Positions 1-8,323 of a stretch of DNA of 64,000 bases are shown piece by piece. Below the pieces are notes generated by a model that searched no databases, was not told where the DNA came from, and worked only from the letters and a program-made list of their open reading frames with translations. The DNA comes from Streptomyces tendae (lineage in GTDB: Bacteria > Actinomycetota > Actinomycetes > Streptomycetales > Streptomycetaceae). The stretch is from NCBI RefSeq assembly GCF_008632955.1, contig NZ_CP043959.1, positions 2,418,001 to 2,482,000 on the forward strand, in the 5' to 3' direction. Numbering within the stretch: the first letter of the stretch is position 1; every line of letters starts with the position of its first letter. Position numbers and translations under genes: made by a program.

Positions 1-913
1 TGCCGCCGACCGACACGACACCGACCCGGTCGTGGGTGCGCAGGTAGGCGCGGACCAGCCCGGCGGCGGCCCGGAAGGTCTCGTCGAGCGAGGACGCGCC
101 GGTGGCCGGGTCGACCACGTCGGCGAGGACGTCGAGCAGCACCACGGTGTCGGCCGCGCGCTCCGCGGCGAACTGGTGCACCTGCAGGGACCCGCGCCGG
201 GTGGTGGCCGGCCAGTGGATCCGCCGCTGCCGGTCACCGCGCACGTACGGGTGCACGCCGGTGACCTCGACGCCCTCACCGCGCTGCACGGCGGCGTGCT
301 CGCCGAGCCGTTGCGGCAGCCGGACCGGGATCGGCGTGAGGCCGGCGTGTCCGGGCAGCGGGAACACGGCGATCTCCCCGAGTTCGGCCCGCACCGTGCG
401 CCGCGCCAGCCCGCCCTGGTCGTAGACGTCGACGTCGACCGTGCCGAGCGACCAGCGGCCCCAGCGCCGGGCGGTCAGGACGAGATCGACGTGGTGCGCG
501 CCGACCGCGAGACGGTCGAGCCGGACCCCGTGACCGAGGGTGATGCCGGGGTCCAGGCGGCCGGTCGCACCGTCGTAGGACACCGCGATCCGCACCCTCA
601 CCCGCTCGCCCTCGAAGAGCCGCCGCGGCTCCACCTCGGCCTCGGCCGTCACCGCCTCCGGGCGCGGCCCTCCCGGCAGGCCGAGGGCGAGCAGCACCAG
701 GGGCGGTGCGGCGAGAGCGAGGACCCAGGGGTGCCCGGTGACGAGCGCGGCGGCCAGCGCGACGACGGCCAACGTGCCCAGCCGCAGCGCGCGTTCACTC
801 GCGCGCAGGCCGGACGGGGGCGGCGGCGGTGGCTGGGCGGTCACGTCGTGACGGCCGACCAGGGCCCGCCGCACGGCGGCGGCCGCCCTGCGGTCCGGGA
901 CGTGGTCCGTCAT
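1..913 (-). CDS. DUF58 domain protein (3' end outside window)
   Basis: About 304 residues are visible before the gene leaves the window. The N-terminus is a short Pro-rich cytoplasmic segment followed by two hydrophobic stretches (LGTLAVVALAAALVTG and WVLALAAPPLVLLALGLPGG). A beta-rich region follows, then the family hallmark block around residues 235-265 (VRGDRQRRIHWPATTRRG), which defines DUF58. Proteins of this family are co-transcribed with MoxR AAA+ ATPases and are thought to act with them in assembling or activating envelope complexes. The ATG overlaps the moxR stop codon as ATGA, indicating translational coupling. The family call is firm; the molecular role is inferred. Confidence 0.88.
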   Translation of the reverse strand, partial: MTDHVPDRRAAAAVRRALVGRHDVTAQPPPPPPSGLRASERALRLGTLAVVALAAALVTGHPWVLALAAPPLVLLALGLPGGPRPEAVTAEAEVEPRRLFEGERVRVRIAVSYDGATGRLDPGITLGHGVRLDRLAVGAHHVDLVLTARRWGRWSLGTVDVDVYDQGGLARRTVRAELGEIAVFPLPGHAGLTPIPVRLPQRLGEHAAVQRGEGVEVTGVHPYVRGDRQRRIHWPATTRRGSLQVHQFAAERAADTVVLLDVLADVVDPATGASSLDETFRAAAGLVRAYLRTHDRVGVVSVGG

Positions 914-1916
914 GACGCGATCGGCGTGCGCGGCACGGTCTGCGGGGCGGGCACGGACCGCACGATCTCGCGCATCACGTCGTCGCCGTCGATCTGCCGG
1001 ACCCACAGCTCCGGCTTGAGGGTGACACGGTGCGCGAGGGCGGGCACCGCCACGGACTTGACGTCCTCCGGGGTCACGTAGTCCCGCAGGTCCATGACGG
1101 CACGGGCGCGGGCGAGCTGCACCAGGGCCAGGCCGCCGCGCGGGGAGGCGCCGACCTGGACGTGCGGGTGGTCGCGGGTGGCGCGGACCAGCGCGACGAC
1201 GTACTCCAGCAGGTCGTCGTCGACCTCGACGCCTTCGACGGCGGCCCGCATGGCCAGCACCTCGTCCGGACCGCTGAGCGTGCGCAGCACGGCCTCGGGC
1301 GCCGCCCGGTCGACCCGCGCGCGCAGCATGCCCTTCTCCTCGGACGCCTCCAGATAACCCATCCGCACCCGCAGCAGGAACCGGTCGAGCTGGGCCTCGG
1401 GAAGGGAGTACGTGCCCTCGTACTCGATGGGGTTGGCGGTGGCGACGACCACGAAGGGCTCCGGCAGCGGCCGGGTGCTTCCGTCGACGGACACCTGGGA
1501 CTCGGCCATCGCCTCCAGGAGCGCGGCCTGGGTCTTGGGCGGGTGCGGTTGATCTCGTCGGCGAGCAGCAGGTGGGTGAAGACCGGTCCGGGCCGGAAGA
1601 CCATCTCGCCGGTCCGCTGGTCGTAGAACGGCGCACCGGTGACGTCGGAGGGCAGCAGGTCGGGGGTGAACTGGATGCGGCGGAAGTCCAGGCCGAGGGT
1701 GGTGGCGAAGGAGCGTGCCAGCAGCGTCTTCCCGAGTCCCGGCAGGTCCTCGATGAGGACGTGGCCGCCGGCGAGGACGCCGAGCATCACCAGCGCCAGG
1801 GGCTCCTTCTTGCCGACCACGGCCGTGCCGATCTCGTCGAGCACGGCCGCGGCCCGCTCGCCCGCCTGCCGGGGTGTCAGGGTGTCGTGGTCCGGGATGA
1901 GGTGGGGGCTGGTCAC
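910..1916 (-). pseudogene. MoxR-family AAA+ ATPase, apparent frameshift
   Basis: The reading frame starts at a GTG at 1916 preceded by GAGG and encodes a MoxR ATPase. It has Walker A in the block EDLPGLGKTLLARSFA and Walker B in LLLADEINR. Immediately after LADEINRT the frame is lost. The rest of the protein (LLEAMAESQVSVDGSTRP, then ATANPIEYEGTYSLPEAQLDRF with sensor 1 and the arginine-finger region) continues in another frame to the stop at 910. One missing G in the run at 1541-1543, next to a similar run at 1537-1539, explains it exactly: restoring it gives the family-typical TPPKTQAALLEAMAE. This is either a real 1-bp deletion or a homopolymer sequencing error. It sits between a small membrane protein gene and DUF58 in one operon. 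Confidence 0.85.
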
Positions 1917-1980
1917 GGTCGGTTCCTCACGGTGCGGGGTCGGGGTGCGCGGACTGCGGGGCCGGACGCGGCGCCACCGG

Positions 1981-2514
1981 TCACAGGGCTTCCAGGCGGT
2001 CGAGCAGGAGCGCAGGACGGGCTCGGGGAGCGTGGCCGCGAGGGGGCGCACCGGGATCGATCCACGGCCACAACTCGACTCCGACCAGTGCCCGGGCACG
2101 TCGTGGGTCCCGGTACATCGGTACGCCGTGCCGTTCGGCCAGCCGGGCGGCGAACAGCCGCTGCAACTGCGGCCGCATGACGGTGTCGAGGTGCGTGTCG
2201 CCGTCGTCCGCGAGGGTGTGGGAGACGATGCGCCGCCATCCGCCGAGAGCCGGTGCCCGGCTGGTCAGCAGCCGTACGGGCTCCCGCAAGCCGCTGTCCT
2301 GGGCGGCACCGCCCGCGGCGTAGCGGCCCAGACCCAGTGCGACCGCGGTGAACAGGGCGAGGCCGGTGGCGGCCGCGGCGGCCCCGTCGGCCAGGGCGAG
2401 CAGCACCTCGGTCGCGACCGCGACGGTGCCCAGTACGGCCAGCGAGTGGCGCACCGAACCGGGCTCGGAGAGCACCGAGCCGGCCAGGGTTCGTATCCGG
2501 GCGGGCGCCTTCAC
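1981..2514 (-). CDS. Small integral membrane protein of the MoxR/DUF58 operon
   Basis: A 177-residue protein with two hydrophobic helices at about residues 23-65 (SVRHSLAVLGTVAVATEVLLALADGAAAAATGLALFTAVALGLG), then a soluble C-terminal half. No enzymatic motif is visible. The GTG start overlaps the stop of the upstream DUF4129 gene (GTGA) and moxR follows 64 bp downstream, so it belongs to the same transcript. The C-terminus ends LDRLEAL, which I recall as common in Streptomyces homologues. I do not know a function; co-occurrence with MoxR suggests an accessory role at the membrane. Confidence 0.75.
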   Translation of the reverse strand: MKAPARIRTLAGSVLSEPGSVRHSLAVLGTVAVATEVLLALADGAAAAATGLALFTAVALGLGRYAAGGAAQDSGLREPVRLLTSRAPALGGWRRIVSHTLADDGDTHLDTVMRPQLQRLFAARLAERHGVPMYRDPRRARALVGVELWPWIDPGAPPRGHAPRARPALLLDRLEAL

Positions 2515-3500
2515 GAGGTACCCCCCACGGCTTCGGGTTCCGAGGCCCGCGCGCGCAGACCGTCGGCGATCTCGGTGAGCGCGGCGGCGGCCCGGTCGCG
2601 GTGGCCGGCGTCCATCGGGTGCGTGGAGTAACGGGCCTCGCGGAACAGCGCGGTGAGCGCGGCGGCGGCCGCCCCCATGGGCAGGCCCCCGGCGACGGCC
2701 CGCTCCAGCAGGTCCCGCGGGCTGTCCGAGGCGCGCCGGGCCACGCCGGAGTCGGCGAGCGACTCCTCCATGGCGGCGTAACAGGCGATGACGGCGGCGC
2801 GGGGGTCATCCCCGTCCGACAGGGCACGGCGTCCGGAGTCCACGGCGCGGGCCAGGCGTTCCTGCTCGTCGTCGAGCGTCGCGTACGTCGCCGTGGCCTC
2901 GGGCACCAACGGCCGGGTCAGGTGGCGCCACAGACGCAGCCCGGCGATCACGACGGCCACGACGAGCAGGGCGATGCCGATTCCGATCAGGATGCGCGTC
3001 AGCCCCAGGTCCAGGCCGTCGCCGGTGTCCCCGGCGTCCCGTGGGGGCGGCAGGGTGCGCGCGGGGTCCTGAGCCGGGCTCGGGAACGGTGGCGCATCGA
3101 GGCCGTCGTCCACGCCGGGCCCGTAGGCGTCGCCGGACGAACCGAACCGGTGCAGGACCAGGACGAGCAGCGGGACGACCAGCGACGCGCCCAGCAGGAC
3201 GCGGTTCACGGCGTCGGTCACCCGCTCCCGCACCAGGCCGAGTTCGCCGGCGGCGTCGACCCGCTGCCGGTACTTCTCGCGCAGCGACAGGCCACCGAAG
3301 AGGGCGAGCAGGGCCAGGCCGAACACGAGGACGGGGTTGCCGCCGAGCGGCCCGCTGCCCTTGGCCCACAGGCTCGCGTCGGGGCGCAGCAGCAGTGCCG
3401 CCAGGGCCAGTCCGGCCACCAGCAGCACCGTCAGCGCGGCCCGCGCGGCGCCGATCGTGCCGTGCCGCCGTCGCCCGTCCGCCGTCCGCTCCCGCCCCAC
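2511..3500 (-). CDS. DUF4129 domain membrane protein
   Basis: About 329 residues. The start chosen is the GTG at 3500 because GAGGGGG lies six bases upstream; another GTG at 3506 is in frame but too close to it. Three or four hydrophobic helices are visible: AALTVLLVAGLALAALLL near the N-terminus, NPVLVFGLALLALFGGLSL, LLGASLVVPLLVLVL, and IGIGIALLVVAVVIAGL near residue 190. The cytoplasmic C-terminal part (RRALSDGDDPRAAVIACYAAMEESLADSGV, then ARYSTHPMDAGHRDRAAAAL) is the DUF4129 domain, usually found beside transglutaminase-like and MoxR/DUF58 proteins. It heads the operon running to DUF58. Confidence 0.82.
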   Translation of the reverse strand: MGRERTADGRRRHGTIGAARAALTVLLVAGLALAALLLRPDASLWAKGSGPLGGNPVLVFGLALLALFGGLSLREKYRQRVDAAGELGLVRERVTDAVNRVLLGASLVVPLLVLVLHRFGSSGDAYGPGVDDGLDAPPFPSPAQDPARTLPPPRDAGDTGDGLDLGLTRILIGIGIALLVVAVVIAGLRLWRHLTRPLVPEATATYATLDDEQERLARAVDSGRRALSDGDDPRAAVIACYAAMEESLADSGVARRASDSPRDLLERAVAGGLPMGAAAAALTALFREARYSTHPMDAGHRDRAAAALTEIADGLRARASEPEAVGGTS

Positions 3501-3602
3501 CGCCACACCCCCTCGTGCACACCAGGCGTACGCGCCGCACCCGCGCCGGTCGCCGACCCCCCCGGCGCGACGCAAGCCTGACACGACGAGACGTGCCGCC
3601 AC

Positions 3603-3621
3603 ATTGCCCGCGTACGGCAAT
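3603..3621. promoter_or_regulatory. Inverted repeat upstream of the DUF4129-MoxR operon
   Basis: ATTGCC and GGCAAT face each other over a 7-bp spacer about 100 bp upstream of the first gene of the operon. It is a candidate operator in the only long leader of this operon. No regulator can be named from the sequence. Confidence 0.3.
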
Positions 3622-3661
3622 ACTTCCGCACCCTTTCATGCCGTCGTCCGGCGACGGCCGG

Positions 3662-3686
3662 CCGGGCACCCTGCCGTGGTGCCCGG
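3662..3686 (-). terminator. Hairpin terminator of the hydrolase gene
   Basis: CCGGGCACC and GGTGCCCGG form a perfect 9-bp stem with a 7-nt loop 27 bp past the hydrolase stop codon. There is no U tract, as is common in Streptomyces. Confidence 0.6.
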
Positions 3687-3712
3687 GGACCGCCGGCCGG
3701 GGCAGGGGCCGG

Positions 3713-4543
3713 TCAGCGGCTGCCGTCGAGGATGACGCGGGCGACCAGCGCCGGGTCGTCGTTCATCGGGACGTGACCGCAGCCGGGCAGCCTGACCAGG
3801 CGCGCCCGGGGAATGATCCGCTTGGCGCGGACGCCCTGACGGGGGATCAGCAGCCGGTCCCGTGAACCCCAGGCCACCGTCACGGGGATGCCGGGCACGT
3901 CCTCGGTGAACCGCACCGAGCCGCCCGCGCGCAGGGTGCGGGCGAAGCCGGTCGCCTCGACGAGCGCCCGGGTCTCTGCGACCACGGCCTCCGGGGCGCG
4001 GCGCCCGGGACGTGCGTAGATCGTGCTGGTCAGCACGGCCCGGCCGGCCGCGGACCGGGCCAGCTTCTCCACCAGCCGCGGCGGCATCCGCTCCGCGATC
4101 CCGCGCATGCCGGACAGCACCGTGAAGGCGTACCGCCGTTCGGCCGGGGTCCAGAAGCCCGCGGGGGACAGCGCCGTCACCGACCGCACGAGCCGTGAGC
4201 GGCCCAGCTCCAGGGCCAGCAGACCGCCGAGGGAGTTGCCGGCGACGTGCGGCCGGTCCAGCTCCAGCGCCTCGCACAGACCGCCGAGCGCGGCGTTCAT
4301 GGTGGGCAGGTCGTGGGCGAGACCGTCCGGGAGGGCGGGGGAGGCGCCGAAGCCCGGCAGGTCCACGGCGAACACCTCGCGCTCGGTGGCCAGGATGTCC
4401 ACCACCGGGTCCCAGGCCTGCCGGTGGTGGCCGATGCCGTGCAGCAGGAGCAGCGGGGCGCCACGGCCCACGCGCGCGTAGGACAGCGTGACGGTGTGCG
4501 GGCCTTGCGGAGAGGTGACCTTGAAGGAGACGGTCGCGGACAT
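3713..4543 (-). CDS. Alpha/beta-fold hydrolase
   Basis: 276 residues from the ATG at 4543, which has AGGAG six bases upstream. It has the alpha/beta hydrolase fold: oxyanion-hole motif LLLLHGIGHHRQAW at about residues 33-46, nucleophile elbow GNSLGG near residue 100, acid in WGSRDRLL near 219 and catalytic His in GCGHVPMND near 253. No signal peptide is present, so it is probably cytoplasmic. The substrate cannot be told from sequence; ester or C-C bond hydrolysis is typical. It is divergent from an ECF41 sigma factor gene, which may control it through the shared 160-bp intergenic region. Confidence 0.85.
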   Translation of the reverse strand: MSATVSFKVTSPQGPHTVTLSYARVGRGAPLLLLHGIGHHRQAWDPVVDILATEREVFAVDLPGFGASPALPDGLAHDLPTMNAALGGLCEALELDRPHVAGNSLGGLLALELGRSRLVRSVTALSPAGFWTPAERRYAFTVLSGMRGIAERMPPRLVEKLARSAAGRAVLTSTIYARPGRRAPEAVVAETRALVEATGFARTLRAGGSVRFTEDVPGIPVTVAWGSRDRLLIPRQGVRAKRIIPRARLVRLPGCGHVPMNDDPALVARVILDGSR

Positions 4544-4707
4544 GAGGGCTCCTCGTTCGGGACTCGCGGGAACGGACGTCGCCCGACGTCGTAGACAGCT
4601 TGTCAGCAATTGCTACCGACGGGTAGCCCCCGCGCCGCCCGCCACCGGAGGGCCCGGCGCCCTGGAGCCGCCTGGACACACACGCGCGCGTCGGCTGGGA
4701 TGGTGCC

Positions 4708-5595
4708 GTGACCGTGGACCCCGCGACCGAGGTGTTCGAGGAACACCGGCCCCTGCTCATGGGCGTCGCCTACCGCATGCTGGGCCGGGTGGCCGACGCG
4801 GAGGACGTCGTGCAGGACGCCTGGCTGCGCTGGTCCGCCGACGACCGGTCCGGCGTGCGCGAGCCGCGCGGCTTCCTGGTGCGCGTCACCACCCGCCTCG
4901 CCATCGACCGGCTCCGCCGGATCAAGGCGCGCGGCGAGACCTATGTGGGCCCGTGGCTGCCCGAGCCCTACGTCACCGACTTCGGCGGCACCGTGGCCGA
5001 CACCGCCGAGCGGGCCGTGCTCGCCGACTCCGTCTCCCTCGCGGTCCTCGTGGTCATGGAGACCCTCTCCCCGCTGGAACGCGCGGTCTTCGTGCTCCGC
5101 GAGGCCTTCGGCCACCCCTACGCCGACATCGCGGCCATGACCGGCCGTGGTGAGGCGGCCGTCCGCCAACTCGGCGCCCGCGCCCGCCGGCACGTCGACG
5201 AGCGGCGCCCCCGCTACGACGTCGACCCCGCCCGGCGCCGCGCCCTCACCGAACGCTTCCTGGCCGCCGCGGCCGGCGGCGATCTCGCGGGCCTGATGGA
5301 ACTGCTCGCCCCGGACGTACGGCTCGTCGGCGACAGCGGCGGCAAGGCTCGCGCCCCCCTGCGGGTGCTGGACGGCGCCGACCACGTGGGACGTTTCTTC
5401 GTCGGTGTGGCCGGCAAGGGCGTGCCGGACGCCTTCGTCCTCCTGGTGGAACTCAACGGCGGGCCCGCGGTGCTCGTGCTGTCCGGCGGCAAGCCCGACA
5501 CGGTCGTCCAGCTCGACGTCGACGAGGGCCGCGTCCGTACCGTCTACGTCGTCCGCAACCCCGACAAACTGGCCGCGCTCGCCGCGCTCCGGTAA
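4708..5595 (+). CDS. ECF41-type RNA polymerase sigma factor with SnoaL-like C-terminal domain
   Basis: 295 residues from a GTG. Sigma region 2 is at about residues 12-75 (RPLLMGVAYRMLGRVADAEDVVQDAWLRW, FLVRVTTRLAIDRLRR) and region 4 at 115-165 (LSPLERAVFVLREAFGHPYADIA). Between them is YVGPWLPEP, and after region 4 a 130-residue SnoaL-like domain holds DSGGK and ends with NPDKL. These three motifs are ECF41 hallmarks; in that group the C-terminal domain modulates sigma activity in place of a separate anti-sigma factor. The usual partner gene (a carboxymuconolactone decarboxylase-like oxidoreductase) is absent; an alpha/beta hydrolase is divergent instead. A strong terminator follows. Confidence 0.92.
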   Translation: MTVDPATEVFEEHRPLLMGVAYRMLGRVADAEDVVQDAWLRWSADDRSGVREPRGFLVRVTTRLAIDRLRRIKARGETYVGPWLPEPYVTDFGGTVADTAERAVLADSVSLAVLVVMETLSPLERAVFVLREAFGHPYADIAAMTGRGEAAVRQLGARARRHVDERRPRYDVDPARRRALTERFLAAAAGGDLAGLMELLAPDVRLVGDSGGKARAPLRVLDGADHVGRFFVGVAGKGVPDAFVLLVELNGGPAVLVLSGGKPDTVVQLDVDEGRVRTVYVVRNPDKLAALAALR

Positions 5596-5618
5596 CCACG
5601 TCCCGCCCGCCCGGGAGG

Positions 5619-5643
5619 GCCCCGTCGCACCGCGCGACGGGGC
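5619..5643 (+). terminator. Intrinsic terminator after the sigma factor gene
   Basis: A 10-bp perfect stem (5619-5628 with 5634-5643) with a 5-nt loop is followed by TTT. It lies 24 bp past the sigma factor stop. Confidence 0.8.
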
Positions 5644-5661
5644 TTTCCCGTGGAGCGCCGA

Positions 5662-5696
5662 TTGGTATTGACCAAGTCCCACGGCGCCCTTATCGT
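5662..5696 (+). promoter_or_regulatory. Promoter of the GntR gene with overlapping HutC/DasR-type operator
   Basis: TTGACC at 5668-5673 and TATCGT at 5691-5696 are separated by exactly 17 bp, fitting a vegetative (HrdB-type) promoter. The -35 box is embedded in the inverted repeat TTGGT-ATTG-ACCAA (5662-5675). That repeat resembles the TGGTCTAGACCA-type operators of HutC-subfamily GntR proteins such as DasR. The position implies repression, most simply autoregulation. Confidence 0.65.
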
Positions 5697-5771
5697 CGCA
5701 GAGAAGTGAAACAACCTTTAATAAACAAGGGCGCTAAAACGCCGCCGGACACGGCGATCGTGGAGGACAGG

Positions 5772-6533
5772 GTGGGGACCACGCAGCTGGAATCGGTGCC
5801 GGAACCGAAGTACTGGCATCTGAAGACCGTGCTCAGCGAGGCGCTGGACTCGGAGTTCTCCGTGGGCGAGATCCTGCCCAACGAGCGCGATCTCGCCGCC
5901 CGCTTCGGCGTCGCGCGCGCCACGCTCCGGCAAGCCCTGGAACAGCTCGAACTGGAAGGCCGCCTGCAGCGCCGCCGCGGCGTCGGCACGACCGTCGCCC
6001 CGCCGCGCATGGGCGTGTCCGTCGGCAGCGAGCAGCACGCCTGGCCGGGCGGCCCCCACGACGCCTGGCACAGCGTGGACTGCCGGCTCGACGTGCCGTC
6101 CGCCGCGCTCGCCGAGGTCCTGGTGACCGGCAGCGACGAGCCCGTGCACATCGTGCGGCGCTCCCGCGTCTCCCGCGGCCAGCCCGTCGCGTCCGAGCTG
6201 CTGTACATCCCGGCCGCCTCGGTGCCCGACCTCTCCGGCATCGACGCGCCCTCCGGTGCGGCCCGCGCCCGCGCGGTGCTGCGCGAGCTGCAGCGCCTGG
6301 AGCTGGAGCGGCAGGAGAACGCGGTGGAGCTCGGTTCGGCCGGCGCGGACGAGGCCAAGGAGCTGGACCGGCTGCCCGGCGCCCCCGTCCTCGTCGTCAC
6401 CACCCGCTACATCGCCCGCGGCCGCACCGCCGCACTCTCGGTGGCCACGTACCGCGCGGACACCTGCCGCCTGACCTTCGGCGACTCCGGCGGTGTCGAG
6501 ATACACCACGGCCCGGAGCGGCAGGCCTCCTGA
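5772..6533 (+). CDS. GntR-family regulator, HutC/DasR subfamily
   Basis: 253 residues from the GTG at 5772, which has GGAGGA a few bases upstream; an upstream in-frame GTG at 5706 would add an A/T-rich, unconserved 22-residue leader. The N-terminal winged helix (YWHLKTVLSEALDSEFSVGEILPNERDLAARFGVARATLRQALEQLELEGRLQRRRGVGTTVA, split here only by my reading) is classic GntR. The C-terminal part, about residues 90-245, with SELLYIPA and VLVVTTRYIARGRT, is a UTRA ligand domain. Subfamily members sense sugar phosphates or similar effectors. The promoter carries a matching operator, and the facing gene encodes a ROK regulator. The effector is unknown. Confidence 0.86.
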   Translation: MGTTQLESVPEPKYWHLKTVLSEALDSEFSVGEILPNERDLAARFGVARATLRQALEQLELEGRLQRRRGVGTTVAPPRMGVSVGSEQHAWPGGPHDAWHSVDCRLDVPSAALAEVLVTGSDEPVHIVRRSRVSRGQPVASELLYIPAASVPDLSGIDAPSGAARARAVLRELQRLELERQENAVELGSAGADEAKELDRLPGAPVLVVTTRYIARGRTAALSVATYRADTCRLTFGDSGGVEIHHGPERQAS

Positions 6534-6543
6534 CAGGCGTCGA

Positions 6544-6572
6544 CGCGCCGTGGGGCCCGGCCCCACGGCGCG
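6544..6572. terminator. Bidirectional terminator between gntR and ROK genes
   Basis: A perfect 13-bp stem (6544-6556 with 6560-6572) with a 3-nt loop sits between the two convergent stop codons, 11 bp from one and 7 bp from the other. It should serve both genes. Confidence 0.8.
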
Positions 6573-6578
6573 CAGCCG

Positions 6579-7736
6579 TCAGCGACGGGCCGTCACCGTG
6601 CCCTCCACCGCGAACAGCTGCTCCTCGACGTGGTCGAGAGCCAGCCGCACCGCGCCCGTGGCCACCGCCGCCTCGCCCAGCAGGGACAGGGTGACCTCCG
6701 GCGGGCGCAGGCAGTAGCGGGACAGCTCCCGGCGCAGCGGCTCCAGCACGCCGTCCAGGCCGGCCGCCCAGCCGCCGATCACCACCAGCTCGGGGTCCAG
6801 GGCCAGCACCAGCGCAGCCACGTCGTGCACGAGCCGCTGGATGAACCGGTCCATGGCCGCGAGCGCCCGCTGGTCGCCCTCGCGGGCCTGCGCGAAGACC
6901 GCGGCGACGGCCTGCTCGTCCAGCGGGTGCAGCGGCTCGTCCGTGGTGGACAGCAGCGTCTCGGGCGTCGCCTCCCGGCCCAGCAGGTGCAGCGCCCCGA
7001 TCTCGCCGGCCGCCCCGCCGTACCCGCGGTGCAGCCGCCCGCCGATCAGCGAACCGGCGCCCGGGCTCAGCCCGGCCAGCACGAACACCACGTCGTCGGT
7101 CTCCTTGGCAGAGCCCTTCCAGTGCTCCGCGACCACCGCCGCGTTGGCGTCGTTCTCCACCAGCACCGGGCACTTGAAGGAGCGGCTCAGCCGTTCGCCG
7201 AGGCCCAGTCCGGTCCAGCCGGGCAGCGCCGTGCCCAGCCGCACCGTGCCGTCCGCGTCGACGATCCCCGGGGTGCCCACGCCGACCGCCCGCAGCGAGC
7301 CGCGCGGCACCCCGGCCCGTCGCAGCAGCTCCGCGACGGCCGCCCGCAGCCGGTCCAGACGCTCGTCGGCGTCGACCGTCTCGTCCACGTCCCGCACCTG
7401 CGCGCCGATCACCCGGCCGTCCAGGTCCGCCAGCAGCGCCGCCACCCGGTGCACGCCGATCTCCAGGCCGAGCAGATGTCCCGCCTCCGCCCGGAAGCGG
7501 AACCGACGCGCCGGGCGGCCCTGACGGCGCGCGGTGCCCTCGTCGGCCGCCGCCTCCACGACCAGGCCCGCCTCGATCAGCCCCTCGACGACGCCCTCGA
7601 CCGTCGGCCGGGACAGTCCTGTCACCCGGGTCACCTCGGTCAGCGTCGCGCAGTCCGTGGCCCGCAACGCGTGCAGCACCACCGCGGAGTTGATCCTCCG
7701 CAGCAGCGAGGGATCCCCGCCGGTCAGCCGACCCAC
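6579..7736 (-). CDS. ROK-family transcriptional regulator
   Basis: 385 residues from a GTG at 7736 with GGGAGG seven bases upstream. An N-terminal winged helix-turn-helix (about residues 8-65, INSAVVLHALRATDCATLTEVTRVTGLSRPTVEGVVEGLIEAG) is followed by a ROK sugar-kinase fold: DLDGRV near residue 115, VGVGTPGIVDADG near 175 and VENDANAAVVAEHW near 220. The zinc-binding CxCGxxGC motif and the ExxH motif of active ROK kinases are not evident, so it is more likely a pure regulator of the XylR/NagC type. It faces a HutC-type GntR gene, suggesting a sugar-utilisation theme, but no transporter or enzyme gene is adjacent. Confidence 0.87.
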   Translation of the reverse strand: MGRLTGGDPSLLRRINSAVVLHALRATDCATLTEVTRVTGLSRPTVEGVVEGLIEAGLVVEAAADEGTARRQGRPARRFRFRAEAGHLLGLEIGVHRVAALLADLDGRVIGAQVRDVDETVDADERLDRLRAAVAELLRRAGVPRGSLRAVGVGTPGIVDADGTVRLGTALPGWTGLGLGERLSRSFKCPVLVENDANAAVVAEHWKGSAKETDDVVFVLAGLSPGAGSLIGGRLHRGYGGAAGEIGALHLLGREATPETLLSTTDEPLHPLDEQAVAAVFAQAREGDQRALAAMDRFIQRLVHDVAALVLALDPELVVIGGWAAGLDGVLEPLRRELSRYCLRPPEVTLSLLGEAAVATGAVRLALDHVEEQLFAVEGTVTARR

Positions 7737-7843
7737 CGTCCGTCCTCCCAGCTCGTGCGCGTGTTGGGCGGATCGTACTCGGCGCGCCGGACCCCGGCGA
7801 CCTCCGGGCGGCGCTCTCCGCGCCCGTCCTCCCGCGCGGCCCC

Positions 7844-8200
7844 TCACCGGGGCCACGAACCCGACTCGTACGCCGTGATCACCGCCTGCGTGCGGTCCCG
7901 CGCCCCCAGCTTCGCCAGGACGGCGCTCGCATGTGGCTTCACCGTCTCCGTGCCGACCACCAGCCGCGCGGCGATCTCCGCGTTCGACAGCCCACGCGCC
8001 ATCAACCGGAGCACGTCGCCCTCCCGTTCGGTGAGCCCGGCGCGCTCCAGTACGGCCCGGGCCGCGCGGTTCCCGCCACCGTCGCCGTACTCGGCGGCCA
8101 ACTGCCGCACGGAGGCGGGGAACAGCAGGGACTCGCCCTCCGCGATCAGTCGCACCGCGTGCAGGATCTCGGCCGGACGGCCCGTGGACGGGACGTGCCG
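7844..8200 (-). pseudogene. Remnant of a NarL/LuxR-type response regulator
   Basis: The visible reading frame encodes the end of a receiver domain (RPAEILHAVRLIAEGESLLFPASVRQLA) and an intact LuxR helix-turn-helix (LTEREGDVLRLMARGLSNAEIAARLVVGTETVKPHASAVLAKLGARDRTQAV, residues about 55-110). In NarL regulators about 120 receiver residues with the phospho-acceptor Asp precede this. Here a TGA at 8201-8203 closes the frame directly upstream and no ribosome site is seen. No histidine kinase gene is near. A short HTH-only protein starting at GTG 8155 is possible, but I favour a truncated relic. Confidence 0.7.
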
Positions 8201-8282
8201 TCACCGCGTGCTGGACGGCCGCCGCCCTGCTGGCCGGGCCGTGGCGGCTCCGCCGTCAGGACGCGTGAGGGTTGGCCGACTG

Positions 8283-8312
8283 ACCCGCCGCCAACTGTCA
8301 GTGGCGGCGGGT
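8283..8312 (+). promoter_or_regulatory. Perfect 11-bp stem-loop just upstream of a start codon
   Basis: ACCCGCCGCCA and its exact complement TGGCGGCGGGT flank an 8-nt loop. It ends 11 bp before the ATG of the following gene and abuts its ribosome site. It could be a leader structure, an operator, or the terminator of something lost upstream. Confidence 0.45.
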
Positions 8313-8323
8313 TTACTGGAGCC

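Noticed and set aside
32..1081. Long plus-strand open frame opposite the DUF58 gene
   Set aside because: It is rich in Arg/Gly/Pro/His without conserved blocks and lies antisense to a clear DUF58 protein with correct codon bias.
4594..4614. Operator for the hydrolase/sigma divergent pair built from GACAGCTTGTC and AGCAATTGCT
   Set aside because: The symmetry is short and broken, and no ECF41-type promoter could be aligned convincingly, so no site is listed.
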